Shown here: positions 53,099 through 61,651 of the stretch, piece after piece
How positions within the stretch are numbered: the stretch's first letter is position 1
Layout: each line of letters starts with the position of its first letter
Assembly: GCF_003675325.1 (NCBI RefSeq)
Contig: NZ_CP033073.1
Span: 5,394,001-5,458,000, forward strand
Origin: Streptomyces dangxiongensis
GTDB lineage: Bacteria > Actinomycetota > Actinomycetes > Streptomycetales > Streptomycetaceae
Direction of reading: 5' to 3'
DNA length: 64,000 bases
Program-made: the position numbers and the translations under genes
The notes under the pieces: generated by a model
Told to the model about the DNA's origin: nothing
What the model saw: only the letters and a program-made list of their open reading frames with translations
Database searches by the model: none

Positions 53099-53302
53099 AT
53101 GATCAGGAAACTCGCCTGCGCCTCCGTCCTCGCCGTCGCCCTCCTGGCGTCCGCTCCCGCCGCCGAGGCGGCCGTGCAGCCCGTCCCGTCCGCCGGTGTC
53201 CCCGGCGCGCCCCTCCTCCGGGGCCTCCTCGGCGCCCTGGAGCTGGGGCACCCGACCGCCTCCCCGCAGACCCTGGTGCCCCTGGGCGTCCTGGGCGGGT
53301 GA
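53099..53302 (+). CDS. Small secreted peptide of unknown function
   Basis: A 67-aa protein with a clear signal peptide, MIRKLACASVLAVALLASAP, and a probable cleavage site near AEAA. The mature part of about 42 residues is hydrophobic and Pro/Gly/Leu-rich (VPGAPLLRGLLGALELGHP) with no Cys. It might be a surface-active or signalling peptide. No family is recognised. Shine-Dalgarno is weak. It lies after the Rrf2 gene (70 bp) and before the DUF4360 gene (184 bp), both on the same strand. Confidence 0.55.
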   Translation: MIRKLACASVLAVALLASAPAAEAAVQPVPSAGVPGAPLLRGLLGALELGHPTASPQTLVPLGVLGG

Positions 53303-53486
53303 GCCACGGCCCGGACGACGTGAAAACCCCGGTGTGAATGGCCGGAGTTCACCCTGCCGGGCCGGGTCGGGGCTTCCTACGATGCCCACGCCTCCCTCCC
53401 CGCTTCACAGGTGACGCACAGATCCTTCACCTGGGGGCGGACACCGGGGGGAGGCTCACCCCCCACCCGACGACCCGGGAGAAACC

Positions 53487-54137
53487 ATGGCTGGTGGCCT
53501 CCTCCTGAGCGGTGCCGTGGCCGCTCTCCTCACCACCGCACTGCCCGCCCAGAGCCCCTCCTCCGTGTTCGACGACCCGCCCCCGGACAAGATCGTCATC
53601 GACGTGGCGACGGTCAACGGCTCGGGCTGCCCGGCCGGCACGGCCGCCGTGGCGGTCGCACCGGACAACACGGCCTTCACCGTCACCTACAGCGCCTACC
53701 TGGCCCAGGCCGGCGGCAACTCCGACCCCACGGCTTTCCGCAAGAACTGCCAGCTCAACCTGGTGGTCCACGTCCCCCAGGGCTTCACCTACGCGATAGC
53801 CAGCGCGGACTACCGCGGCTTCGCCTCGCTCCAGCGGGGCGCCACGGCCACGCAGAAGGCGTCGTACTACTTCCAGGGCTCCTCCAGCACCGTGCCCCGG
53901 ACCCACCCGTTCAACGGCCCCTACAACGACGACTGGCAGGCCGGCGACTCCACCGACTGGGCCCAACTGGTCTGGGCGCCCTGCGGGGTGCTGCGCAACT
54001 TCAACATCAACACCGAGCTGCGGGTGAACGCCGGCACCGCGGCCCCCGACAAGGTCAGCTTCATGACGATGGACTCGACCGACGGGGACATCAGCACGGT
54101 GTACCACATGGCCTGGAAGAACTGCCCGAAGGCCTGA
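53487..54137 (+). CDS. Secreted DUF4360 protein
   Basis: A 216-aa exported protein. The short signal peptide (MAGGLLLSGAVAALLTTALP) ends near PAQS. The DUF4360 domain shows the family's VDVATVNGSGCPAGTAAVAV-like opening, FRKNCQLNLVVHVPQGFTYA, and a C-terminal Cys near the end (WKNCPKA). Four cysteines in the mature part can form disulphides. DUF4360 proteins are abundant secreted proteins of unsettled role in actinomycetes and fungi. GGGAGAAACC precedes the ATG. A hairpin with one bulge (54159-54183) ends it against the convergent DUF397 gene. Confidence 0.88.
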   Translation: MAGGLLLSGAVAALLTTALPAQSPSSVFDDPPPDKIVIDVATVNGSGCPAGTAAVAVAPDNTAFTVTYSAYLAQAGGNSDPTAFRKNCQLNLVVHVPQGFTYAIASADYRGFASLQRGATATQKASYYFQGSSSTVPRTHPFNGPYNDDWQAGDSTDWAQLVWAPCGVLRNFNINTELRVNAGTAAPDKVSFMTMDSTDGDISTVYHMAWKNCPKA

Positions 54138-54158
54138 CGGGAGCCGCACACCAGGGAA

Positions 54159-54183
54159 CCCGCGGCCCCGGACGGGGCGCGGG
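54159..54183. terminator. Hairpin between the DUF4360 and DUF397 genes
   Basis: CCCGCGGCCCC (54159-54169) pairs with GGGGCGCGGG (54174-54183) with one bulged base and loop GGAC. It lies between convergent stop codons. Confidence 0.65.
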
Positions 54184-54192
54184 CTCCTCGGG

Positions 54193-54375
54193 TCACTTCC
54201 CGGCGTGGCCGACGAAGGCCGACCAGGCGGCGGGGGAGAGGGCCAACTGGGGGCCTTCCTCGGCTTTGGAGTCGCGGATGTGGATGGTGGTGGGGGTGTG
54301 GGCGACCTCGATGCAGTTGTCACCGGAGCCGCTGCTGTAGCTGCTCTTGAACCACGCCAGTTCGGGGTTGCTCAT
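54193..54375 (-). CDS. DUF397 protein (whiJ-cluster type)
   Basis: A 60-aa protein, MSNPELAWFKSSYSSGSGDN, with the invariant WFKSSYSS-G-GDNCIEVA start and the VHIRDSK-type strand (TTIHIRDSKAEEGPQL) ending in W-x-AFV. DUF397 proteins pair with XRE/Scr1 regulators in the many whiJ-like loci of Streptomyces and are thought to modulate them. It overlaps the end of the XRE gene by four bases (ATGA). Confidence 0.9.
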   Translation of the reverse strand: MSNPELAWFKSSYSSGSGDNCIEVAHTPTTIHIRDSKAEEGPQLALSPAAWSAFVGHAGK

Positions 54376-55202
54376 AGGTCTCCTCGAATCCGCTGCAACA
54401 GGCTCACGGAGTCCGCGATGGTGAGAGCCTGCGAACGAATCCTGGCATACCTGCTCTGGAGTGTGCTGATCACCTTCACATCGGAGATGAACTGACCGCT
54501 CTCCTGTCCCTCGCTGTACGCGAACCACTTGTTCTTCGGGGTCTCCAGCAAGGCGATCGGCCCGTGCAGTCCTGCGTGTGACCTCTGAAGGAGCGGCATG
54601 ACCTGGATCTCCACGTTGCGCAGTTGCGCGATGTCGAGGATGCGGTCGACGGCGTCACGCGTGACCGCCACGCCACCTGTGTGGCGGAGGAGGGCGTGCT
54701 CCTCGATGATGAAGTTGAACGCGGTGTTCGGCCGTTCCCGCAGCAGGCGCTGACGTTTTGCTCGGGCGGCCCATGTCGCCTCGATCTGAGCATCGGTCAG
54801 CGGAGGCAACTCGTCGGCGAACAGTTGGCGTGCGTACGCCTCCGTCTGCAACAGGCCGGGGATCATCCTGCACTCGTAGTTGAAGAGGTGGATGGCGGCC
54901 TTCTCCAGCGCGGCCCATCGCTGGAACCATGAGGCCAATCCCGGTTGCCGCACCAGATGCCCCGCCGCCCTCCGCAGTGCCCCCGTGTTTCCCAGCACCC
55001 CTTCCGCCGCCTCGATGAAGTCCGCGTCCGGCATCCGACGGCCCAGTTCCACCGAGGCGACGGTGTGTTTGGAGTATCCGACATGCCGGCCGAGTTCCTC
55101 CCGGCTCAGCCGGTGATACTCCCGCAGCGCTTGAACGACCGCCCCGAACGTCCGCATGCTGTCCGACGACTCCGGCTCGCTGCCCGCGCGACCATCGACC
55201 AC
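54372..55202 (-). CDS. XRE-family regulator (Scr1/DUF5753, WhiJ-like)
   Basis: A 276-aa DNA-binding protein. The HTH domain begins SMRTFGAVVQALREYHRLSR, with recognition helix GYSKHTVASVELGRRMPDAD. The C-terminal Scr1-type domain has NYECRMIPGLLQTEAYARQL, RQRLLRERPNTAFNFIIEEH, VEIQVMPL and WFAYSEGQESGQFI. The start is taken as GTG at 55202 (VVDGRAGSEPESSDS), which is 8 nt after GGGAGG; the GTG at 55211 abuts that site and the ATG at 55157 would lose the typical EPESSDS lead. It is first in a two-gene operon with DUF397. A HATPase gene diverges 131 bp away. Confidence 0.9.
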   Translation of the reverse strand: MVDGRAGSEPESSDSMRTFGAVVQALREYHRLSREELGRHVGYSKHTVASVELGRRMPDADFIEAAEGVLGNTGALRRAAGHLVRQPGLASWFQRWAALEKAAIHLFNYECRMIPGLLQTEAYARQLFADELPPLTDAQIEATWAARAKRQRLLRERPNTAFNFIIEEHALLRHTGGVAVTRDAVDRILDIAQLRNVEIQVMPLLQRSHAGLHGPIALLETPKNKWFAYSEGQESGQFISDVKVISTLQSRYARIRSQALTIADSVSLLQRIRGDL

Positions 55203-55332
55203 CTCGGTCACCTCCCGGCACCCATAGTCACGTTCGGTCACCGGTACTGTCCAGTGCGTCACCGCGTACGCTCCCGCAGCGTACGCGGCCCGACCCTGGT
55301 GAAGTGCCTGCCCTGAGGCCCACATTGGTCCC

Positions 55333-55818
55333 ATGACAGCACCACCGGTCCGTCCGCCCACGCTCACGCAACGTCTCAGCCCCACTCCCCGAGGCGCTCG
55401 CCTGGCAAGGCGGCTCGCGCTCGCCCAACTCGACGACTGGGGCATCCCGCCCGACTCCGGCACGGCCGAGGCCGTCGCCGTGATCGTCGCCGAGCTGGCC
55501 GCCAACGCCGTGACCCACGGGCGCGTGCCGGGGCGCGACTTCGAGCTGCGGATCGCTCTCGTCACCGGAAGTGTCCGGATCGAGGTCAGTGACACTCTCG
55601 TCGAACGGCGCCCGCCCGATCCGGGGGACGTACCCGAGCCCGCGTCCCTCGCGGAGACGGGGCGTGGGCTCGTGCTGGTGGACGCGCTGGCCGACCGGTG
55701 GGAGGTGGTCGACCGCGAGCCGCCGGGCAAGACCGTACGGGCCGAGGTCGATGTGCCGCGCTGGCTGTCCATCGCTGCCACCGGCCTGAACCACCGGCCC
55801 GACGGCGCGTCCGCCTGA
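55333..55818 (+). CDS. HATPase_c anti-sigma-like protein of the whiJ-type cluster
   Basis: A 161-aa RsbW-like ATPase without a sensor domain. The N-box is VIVAELAANAVTHGRVPGRD, and the G-box LAETGRGLVLVDALADRW carries the nucleotide-binding glycines. It probably binds an antagonist or partner regulator. Divergence from the XRE/DUF397 pair is the standard arrangement of whiJ paralogue clusters, which influence development in Streptomyces. Its stop lies 14 nt from the convergent aminotransferase gene. Confidence 0.87.
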   Translation: MTAPPVRPPTLTQRLSPTPRGARLARRLALAQLDDWGIPPDSGTAEAVAVIVAELAANAVTHGRVPGRDFELRIALVTGSVRIEVSDTLVERRPPDPGDVPEPASLAETGRGLVLVDALADRWEVVDREPPGKTVRAEVDVPRWLSIAATGLNHRPDGASA

Positions 55819-55831
55819 TCGGAGCGAAGCC

Positions 55832-57533
55832 CTATCCGGTCTGGCCGATGCCCGCCGCGTTCGGCCAGCTCTGGGCGTTGGGCCAGCCCGTCGCGGGGGC
55901 CGGGGTCAGGCCCGTGGCCGGGGCCGGGGCCGTCATCCCGCGGACCTGGGCCGCGGTGAGCCCGCCGCGGGCCGGGACACCGGGCGGAGTGGGGGCGGAG
56001 GCGGCATACGCCGCGGGGGCCAGGGGCGCGGGTGCGGGGGCCGGTACGGGCGTGGGAGCCGGTGCGGGCGTGGGTGCCGGTACCGGAGTGGGGGCCGGCA
56101 CGGGAGTGGGGGCGGTGGGGGGCACGGGTGGGGGCGCCGGCGTGGGCCGGGGGGCCGGGGTGTACGCCGGCTGGGGGAGGGAGGCCGCCGCCGGGAGCGG
56201 GGTTCCCGTGGCGGGCGGCGGTACGGCGGCCGGGAGCGGCATGCCCGTGCCGGTGGCCGGGGCGGGGACGGCCGGGGCGACCCCCACGCCCGTGCCGGCG
56301 GCCTGGGCGGCCAGTCCCGGCAGACCCGCCCCGTTGGTCTCGCTGACCAGCCGGTCCACCGCCGCCGTACCCGAGCTGTAGCTCATCCCGGCGCCCGGCC
56401 CGGGTACGGCGGCTCCCCTCCTGGACCCGTAGAGCACCTGTTCCAGGCCGGACACCAGGCGACGCACGTCGACCTGGGGGCGCACCACGAGCCGCAGGAA
56501 GCGGCTGGAGGATCCGATCTTGTTGCCGCATTCGCGGACCAGGATCCGGTGCTCGGTGAGCATCCGGTCCCGGACCACCGTGCCCTCGGCGCCGACGGGA
56601 AGGCGGACGAAGAGGAAGTTGCCCTGGGAGGGGTAGACCGTGAGGCCGGGGAGCGCGGAGAGCCGGCCGGCCATGTCCAGCCGGTCGCGGCGGACCTGGT
56701 CCAGGCTCTGCGCGTACTCGGGCCCGTGCTCCCGCAGCATGAACACCACGTGCTCGGCGAGGGAGTTGAGGTTCCACTTCGGCAGTCTGGAGCGGATCCT
56801 GCCCGCGAGTGCCGGGGTTGGCGACGAGGTAGCCGAAGCGTACGCCGTGCAGGCCGAAGTTCTTGCCGAGGCTGCGCAGCACGACCACGTTGGGGCGGAG
56901 CACGGCCTCCTGGACGACGCTCGGCTCGGGCTCCGCGTCGGCGAACTCCAGGAAGGACTCGTCCACGATCACCAGGTCGAGGTCCGCCATGGCGTCCATG
57001 AACTCCACGACCTGCCGGCGGTGCAGATAGCCGCCGTCGGGGTTGTTCGGGTTGCAGACCACCGCGACCCGGGTGCCCCGGGCGCGGATGAACTCGGCGT
57101 ACCGGCCGAGGTCCAGGGCGAAGCCGTTCGCCTCCTGGAGCGGGAACATGTCGACCCGCTTGCCCGTCTCCATCGGCTGGTCGGTCCAGCGGCCGAAGGT
57201 GGGCACCGGGATCGCCAGGGACTCGCGGACGAGGAGGTGGTCGATCCAGGTGATCAGTTCCGTGGAGCCGTTGCCCATCGCCACGCACTGCGGGGGCAGC
57301 CGGAGCAGACCGCACAGTTCCGCGGTGATGGTGTCGGTGCTGCTCGGGTAGTACGTGATGATCTCGCGCAGCCGGGCCCCCATCTCCTCGAACATGGCGG
57401 GGGTGGGGAAGTACGGGTTGCACGGGATGCAGAAGTCCACCGGGCCCGACCCGTCGCTCTCCCGCGTCAGCGCCGCCATCGAAGGGCTGTGCGCGGCGGC
57501 GTCGCGGAACAACGAGGTGACGTTGTCAGGCAA
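55832..57533 (-). pseudogene. Class I/II aminotransferase (HisC-like) with Pro/Ala/Thr tail, one frameshift
   Basis: A PLP enzyme of about 567 residues if read through. The first frame has FCIPCNPYFPTPAMFEEMGA, NGSTELITWIDH, CNPNNPDGGYLH, VDESFLEFAD and the PLP Lys in RSLGKNFGLHGVRFGYL. At about 56814-56819 (CCGGGG on the plus strand) one extra base shifts the frame. The next frame continues LAGRIRSRLPKWNLNSLAEH to the C-terminus with GNFLFVRLP and SSRFLRLVVRP. A 190-residue tail is rich in Pro-Ala-Thr-Val. The start is TTG at 57533, since GGAGG precedes it by 5 nt and the ATG at 57572 falls inside a terminator hairpin. Either it is inactive or the base is a sequencing error. Confidence 0.75.
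56040..56111 (-). repeat. Four 18-bp tandem repeats coding Pro-Thr-Pro-Val-Pro-Ala
   Basis: Units begin at 56040, 56058, 56076 and 56094, each close to GCCGGTACGGGCGTGGGA on the plus strand. They encode hexapeptide repeats in the aminotransferase tail and keep its frame. Confidence 0.85.
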
Positions 57534-57553
57534 GGGAACCTCCGTCCGGGGGT

Positions 57554-57577
57554 GGCCCGTGCGGGGGAGCACGGGCC
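57554..57577 (-). terminator. Terminator of the sugar operon
   Basis: GGCCCGTGC (57554-57562) pairs perfectly with GCACGGGCC (57569-57577), loop 6 nt, about 60 nt after the epimerase stop and before the aminotransferase start. Confidence 0.75.
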
Positions 57578-57635
57578 GCCCACTGGTACGGAGGTGGCGT
57601 CAGTGGCGTTCAACTCGGCCGCTGTGTGAGCCGCT

Positions 57636-58790
57636 TCACGCCCCGAACGTGTGGATCGTCGTCGTGCGGTACGGCTGCCCCGGCCGGAGCACCGTCGACG
57701 GGAAGTGCGGGTGGTTCGGCGAGTCCGGGAAGTGCTGGGTCTCCAGGCAGAGCGCGTCGCCCTGGCGGTAGGTGCGGCCACCGGTGCCGGTCAGGGTGCC
57801 GTCGAGGAAGTTGCCGGAGTAGAACTGGAGGCCCGGCTGGTCGGTGGCGATCCTCAGGGTGCGGCCGGAGCGCGGGTCGCGGAGCGTGGCGATGTGCTCG
57901 GGCCGGGCGGTGATGCCCTTGTCCAGGACCCAGTTGTGGTCGTACCCCTTGGCCTGCACCTGCTGCTCGTGGCCCGCCCGCAGGTCCCGGCCGATCGGCT
58001 TGCCCCGGCGGAAGTCGAAGGGGGTGCCCGCGACCCCGGCCAGCTCGCCGGTGGGGATCAGGCCGGAGTCGGTGGGGGTGTAGCGGGAGGCGGCGATCGT
58101 CAGCTCGTGGTCCTCGATCGTGCCGCTGCCCTCGCCGGCCAGGTTCCAGTACACGTGGCTGGTGAGGTTGACGATGGTGGCCCGGTCGGTGGTGGCCTCG
58201 TAGGTGATGCGCCAGTCGCCGTGCCGGGTGAGGGTGTACGTCACCTTCGTCCTGAGGGTGCCCGGGTAGCCCATCTCGCCGTCGACGCTGGTGTAGTGGA
58301 GGTGCAGTCCGACGTCGGAGCCCTCGGTGAACGGCTCGACGTCCCACACGTGCTTGTCGAAGCCCTTGGCGCCGCCGTGCAGGTGATTGACGCCGTCGTT
58401 GACGGACAACTGGTGGCTCGTGCCGTCCAGCGTGAACCGGCCCTTGCCGATGCGGTTGCCGTAGCGGCCTATCAGGGCGCCGAAGTACGGGCTCTTCGCC
58501 TCGTAGTCGGCGATGTCGTCGAAGCCGGCGACGATGTCGGCGTGGCGGCCGTGCCGGTCCGGTGTCTGGAGCGACTGGACGATGCCGCCGTACGACAGCA
58601 CCTTCAGCCGGGTGCCGCCGTTCTCCAGCGACCAGCGGTGGACCTTCGTGCCGTCGGTGAGCGTGCCGAAGGGTTCCCGGACGGGTTTGCGGCCCGAGGC
58701 GGCGGCCTGGGCGCTGCCCGTGCCGAGGGTGGTGGCGGCGAGGCCCGCTGCGGCGGCGCCTGCGATGACCGTGCGTCTGTTCAGTTCCAT
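57636..58790 (-). CDS. Secreted aldose 1-epimerase (GalM family)
   Basis: A 384-aa mutarotase exported by the Tat path: MELNRRTVIAGAAAAGLAAT with cleavage after AQA. The domain has GGIVQSLQTPDRHGRHADIV, the substrate-binding RYGNRIGKGRFTLDG, the catalytic His in LTSHVYWNLAGEG and the Glu near the end (DALCLETQHFPDSPNHP). It interconverts alpha and beta anomers of glucose, galactose or related aldoses outside the cell, easing uptake by the importer. It is the last gene of the five-gene operon, 25 nt after the permease. Confidence 0.92.
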   Translation of the reverse strand: MELNRRTVIAGAAAAGLAATTLGTGSAQAAASGRKPVREPFGTLTDGTKVHRWSLENGGTRLKVLSYGGIVQSLQTPDRHGRHADIVAGFDDIADYEAKSPYFGALIGRYGNRIGKGRFTLDGTSHQLSVNDGVNHLHGGAKGFDKHVWDVEPFTEGSDVGLHLHYTSVDGEMGYPGTLRTKVTYTLTRHGDWRITYEATTDRATIVNLTSHVYWNLAGEGSGTIEDHELTIAASRYTPTDSGLIPTGELAGVAGTPFDFRRGKPIGRDLRAGHEQQVQAKGYDHNWVLDKGITARPEHIATLRDPRSGRTLRIATDQPGLQFYSGNFLDGTLTGTGGRTYRQGDALCLETQHFPDSPNHPHFPSTVLRPGQPYRTTTIHTFGA

Positions 58791-58815
58791 GGGTGCGGCT
58801 CCCTTGTCTGGGCGC

Positions 58816-60060
58816 TTACGAACCGGACTTGCGCTTGTTCCACACGTCGAACCCGACCGCCACCAGCAGGGCCAGGCCCTTGATGACCTGCTGCCAGTCG
58901 GTTCCGACGCTGAGGAGGTTCATGCCGTTGTTCAGCACGCCGAGGACGAGACCGCCGATGATGGCGCCGAGGACGGTGCCGACACCGCCGCTCATGGACG
59001 CGCCACCGATGAACGACGAGGCGATGGCCTCGAGTTCGAAGTTGAGGCCCGCCTTCGGCGAGGCCGCGTTCAGGCGGGCGGCGACCACCAGACCCGCCAG
59101 GGCCGCGAGCACGCCCATGTTCAGGAAGACGTAGAAGGTGACCTTCTTGTCCTTCACGCCGGACAGCTTGGCCGCCGGCAGGTTGCCGCCGATGGCGTAG
59201 ATGTGGCGGCCGAAGACGGCGTTGCGCATGACGTAGCCGTAGCCGACCACCAGCACGCCGAGGATGATCAGCACGATGGGGGCGCCCTTGTAGCTGGCGA
59301 GCAGCATCGTGACGACGAGGATCGCGGCGGTGATGGCGACGAGCTTGAGCAGGAAGATGTTGCCCGGCAGCACGTCGAGGGAGAACTCCTGCTGGCGCCG
59401 CCGGTCGCGGATCTCCCGCAGGACCGTGAAGACGATCAGGGCGAGGCCCAGCAGCAGGGTGAGGTTGTGGTAGTTCGTGTCCGGACCGGTCTCCGGCAGG
59501 AAGCCGTTGCCCATCTTCTGGAGCCCGTCCGGGAACGGGCCGAGGGTCTGGCCCTGAAGGAAGATCTCGGTCAGGCCGCGGAAGATCAGCATCCCGGCGA
59601 GGGTGACGATGAACGAGGGTATGCCGAGGTAGGCGATCATGAAGCCCTGTACCGCGCCGGCCACCGCGCCCACCAGCAGGCACAGCACCAGGGCGATGGG
59701 CCAGGACACGCCGTGCTCCACCGTGAGGACGGCCGCGAACGCGCCGGTGAACGCCGTCAGCGAGCCGACCGACAGGTCGATGTGGCCCGCGATGATCACC
59801 AGCATCATGCCGATCGCGAGGATCAGGATGTGGCTGTTCTGGAGCACCAGGTTGGAGACGTTGCGCGGCAGCAGCAGGTCGCCGCCGGTCCACACCGAGA
59901 ACAGGATCACGATCAGGCCGAGCGCGATCAGCATGCCGTACTGCCGCATGTTGTTGCGCAGGCCGTCGAGGATCAGGTGCAGCAGGCCGCCGGAGGCCTG
60001 GCCGCCGCTCTTCCCGGGCGGCGCCGGTGCCGGGGTCTTGGCGGTCACGTCCGTGCTCAT
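58816..60060 (-). CDS. Sugar ABC transporter permease (XylH/MmsB type)
   Basis: A 414-aa membrane permease with about ten helices. Conserved segments are [53 protein letters not shown], and the ATPase-contacting [20 protein letters not shown]. It carries monosaccharides together with the ATPase and lipoprotein encoded upstream, with which it overlaps (ATGA). The type is common to xylose, ribose, galactose and arabinose importers. The related S. coelicolor operon is annotated, as I recall, as ChvE-like. Confidence 0.93.
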   Translation of the reverse strand: MSTDVTAKTPAPAPPGKSGGQASGGLLHLILDGLRNNMRQYGMLIALGLIVILFSVWTGGDLLLPRNVSNLVLQNSHILILAIGMMLVIIAGHIDLSVGSLTAFTGAFAAVLTVEHGVSWPIALVLCLLVGAVAGAVQGFMIAYLGIPSFIVTLAGMLIFRGLTEIFLQGQTLGPFPDGLQKMGNGFLPETGPDTNYHNLTLLLGLALIVFTVLREIRDRRRQQEFSLDVLPGNIFLLKLVAITAAILVVTMLLASYKGAPIVLIILGVLVVGYGYVMRNAVFGRHIYAIGGNLPAAKLSGVKDKKVTFYVFLNMGVLAALAGLVVAARLNAASPKAGLNFELEAIASSFIGGASMSGGVGTVLGAIIGGLVLGVLNNGMNLLSVGTDWQQVIKGLALLVAVGFDVWNKRKSGS

Positions 60061-61607
60061 CGGGTTACCTCTTTGTCCTTCGTCATCTGGCGCATCAGCG
60101 ATTCCTGGGATGCCTCGGCCCGTGAGAACTCGCCGGTCAGCCGCCCCGCGGCCATCGTGTAGATGCGGTCGCACATGCCGAGCAGCTCCGGCAGCTCGGA
60201 GGAGATGAAGACGACCGCCTTGCCTTCGGCCGCCAGTTGGTCGATGACCGTGTAGATCTCGAACTTGGCGCCGACGTCGATGCCGCGCGTCGGCTCGTCC
60301 AGGATCAGCACGTCGGGACCCGCGAAGATCCATTTGCTGAGGACGACCTTCTGCTGGTTGCCGCCCGAGAGTTTGCCCACCGGCTCGAAGACGGTCGGCG
60401 CCTTGATGTTCATCGAGGTGCGGAACCGTTCGGCGACCCGCCGCTCCTCGTGCTCGTCGACCACACCGCGCCGGGCCACCTTGCGCAGGGAGGTCAGCGA
60501 GATGTTGCGGTTGATGGTGTCGATGAGGTTGAGGCCGTAGTGCTTGCGGTCCTCGGTGACGTAGGCGATGCCGTGCCCGATGGCCTCGGGGACGGTCCGG
60601 GTACGGATCTCCGTGCCGTCCTTGAGGACCGTGCCGCCCGCGTACCGGCCGTAGGAGCGCCCGAAGACGCTCATGGCGAGTTCGGTGCGGCCGGCGCCCA
60701 TGAGGCCCGCGATGCCGACGATCTCCCCGCGCCGCACCTTGAGCGACACCTGGTCGACCACCTTGCGCTGCTGGTCGATCGGGTGGTGCACGGTCCAGTC
60801 GCGGATCTCCAGCGCCGGGGCCGTGCCCTCCTGCGCCTCGTGCGCGGTGCGCTGGGGAAAGCGGTGGTCGAGGTCGCGGCCGACCATGCCGCTGATGATC
60901 CGGTCCTCGGTCGTCTGCGCCGACTTCACGTCGAGCGTCTCGATGGAGTGCCCGTCGCGGATGATCGTCACCGAGTCGGCGACCTTGCGGATCTCGCCCA
61001 GCTTGTGGGAGATGATGATCGAGGTGATGCCCTGCTTCTTCAGCTCCAGGATCAGGTCGAGGAGTTTGTCGCTGTCCTCGTCGTTCAGGGCGGCCGTCGG
61101 CTCGTCCAGGATGAGCAGCTTCACCTTCTTGGACAGTGCCTTGGCGATCTCCACGAGCTGCTGCTTGCCCACGCCGATGTCGGCGACGCGGGTCTTCGGA
61201 TGGTCGCTCAGACCGACCCGGCGCAGCAGTTCGGTGGCGTGCCTGAGGGTGTCGTTCCAGTTGATGAAGCCGCGCGTGGCGTGCTCGTTGCCGAGGAAGA
61301 TGTTCTCCGCGACGGAGAGGTACGGCACCAGCGCCAGCTCCTGGTGGATGATGACGATGCCGTGCTGCTCGCTCGCCCGGATGTCCTTGAAGCGGCAGGG
61401 CTCGCCCTCGAAGAGGACGTCGCCCTCGTAACTGCCGTACGGGTGGACGCCGGAGAGCACCTTCATCAGGGTGGACTTCCCGGCGCCGTTCTCACCGCAG
61501 ATGGCGTGGACCTCGCCCTGACGTACCGTCAGCGTGACGTCCGAGAGCGCTGTGACACCGGGGAAGGTCTTGACGATCGAGCGCATTTCCAGGACGGGTC
61601 CCGCCAT
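60057..61607 (-). CDS. Sugar ABC transporter ATP-binding protein (two NBDs, XylG/GguA type)
   Basis: A 516-aa ATPase with two nucleotide-binding domains in one chain. The first has Walker [16 protein letters not shown] and Walker [12 protein letters not shown]. The second has the degenerate Walker [17 protein letters not shown], the signature [15 protein letters not shown] and Walker [15 protein letters not shown]. This pattern is standard for pentose/hexose importers of the CUT2 group. It powers uptake by the permease downstream. It lies 44 nt after the lipoprotein gene. Confidence 0.94.
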   Translation of the reverse strand: MAGPVLEMRSIVKTFPGVTALSDVTLTVRQGEVHAICGENGAGKSTLMKVLSGVHPYGSYEGDVLFEGEPCRFKDIRASEQHGIVIIHQELALVPYLSVAENIFLGNEHATRGFINWNDTLRHATELLRRVGLSDHPKTRVADIGVGKQQLVEIAKALSKKVKLLILDEPTAALNDEDSDKLLDLILELKKQGITSIIISHKLGEIRKVADSVTIIRDGHSIETLDVKSAQTTEDRIISGMVGRDLDHRFPQRTAHEAQEGTAPALEIRDWTVHHPIDQQRKVVDQVSLKVRRGEIVGIAGLMGAGRTELAMSVFGRSYGRYAGGTVLKDGTEIRTRTVPEAIGHGIAYVTEDRKHYGLNLIDTINRNISLTSLRKVARRGVVDEHEERRVAERFRTSMNIKAPTVFEPVGKLSGGNQQKVVLSKWIFAGPDVLILDEPTRGIDVGAKFEIYTVIDQLAAEGKAVVFISSELPELLGMCDRIYTMAAGRLTGEFSRAEASQESLMRQMTKDKEVTR

Positions 61608-61651
61608 GGTCGTGCCTTTCAGTCAGGGGTGGGGTCGGTCGGCCGGCGGGA

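Noticed and set aside
56040..56111. The 18-bp repeats as a protein-binding array (iterons).
   Set aside because: They translate into perfect Pro-Thr-Pro-Val-Pro-Ala units in the aminotransferase tail and lie within its coding frame.
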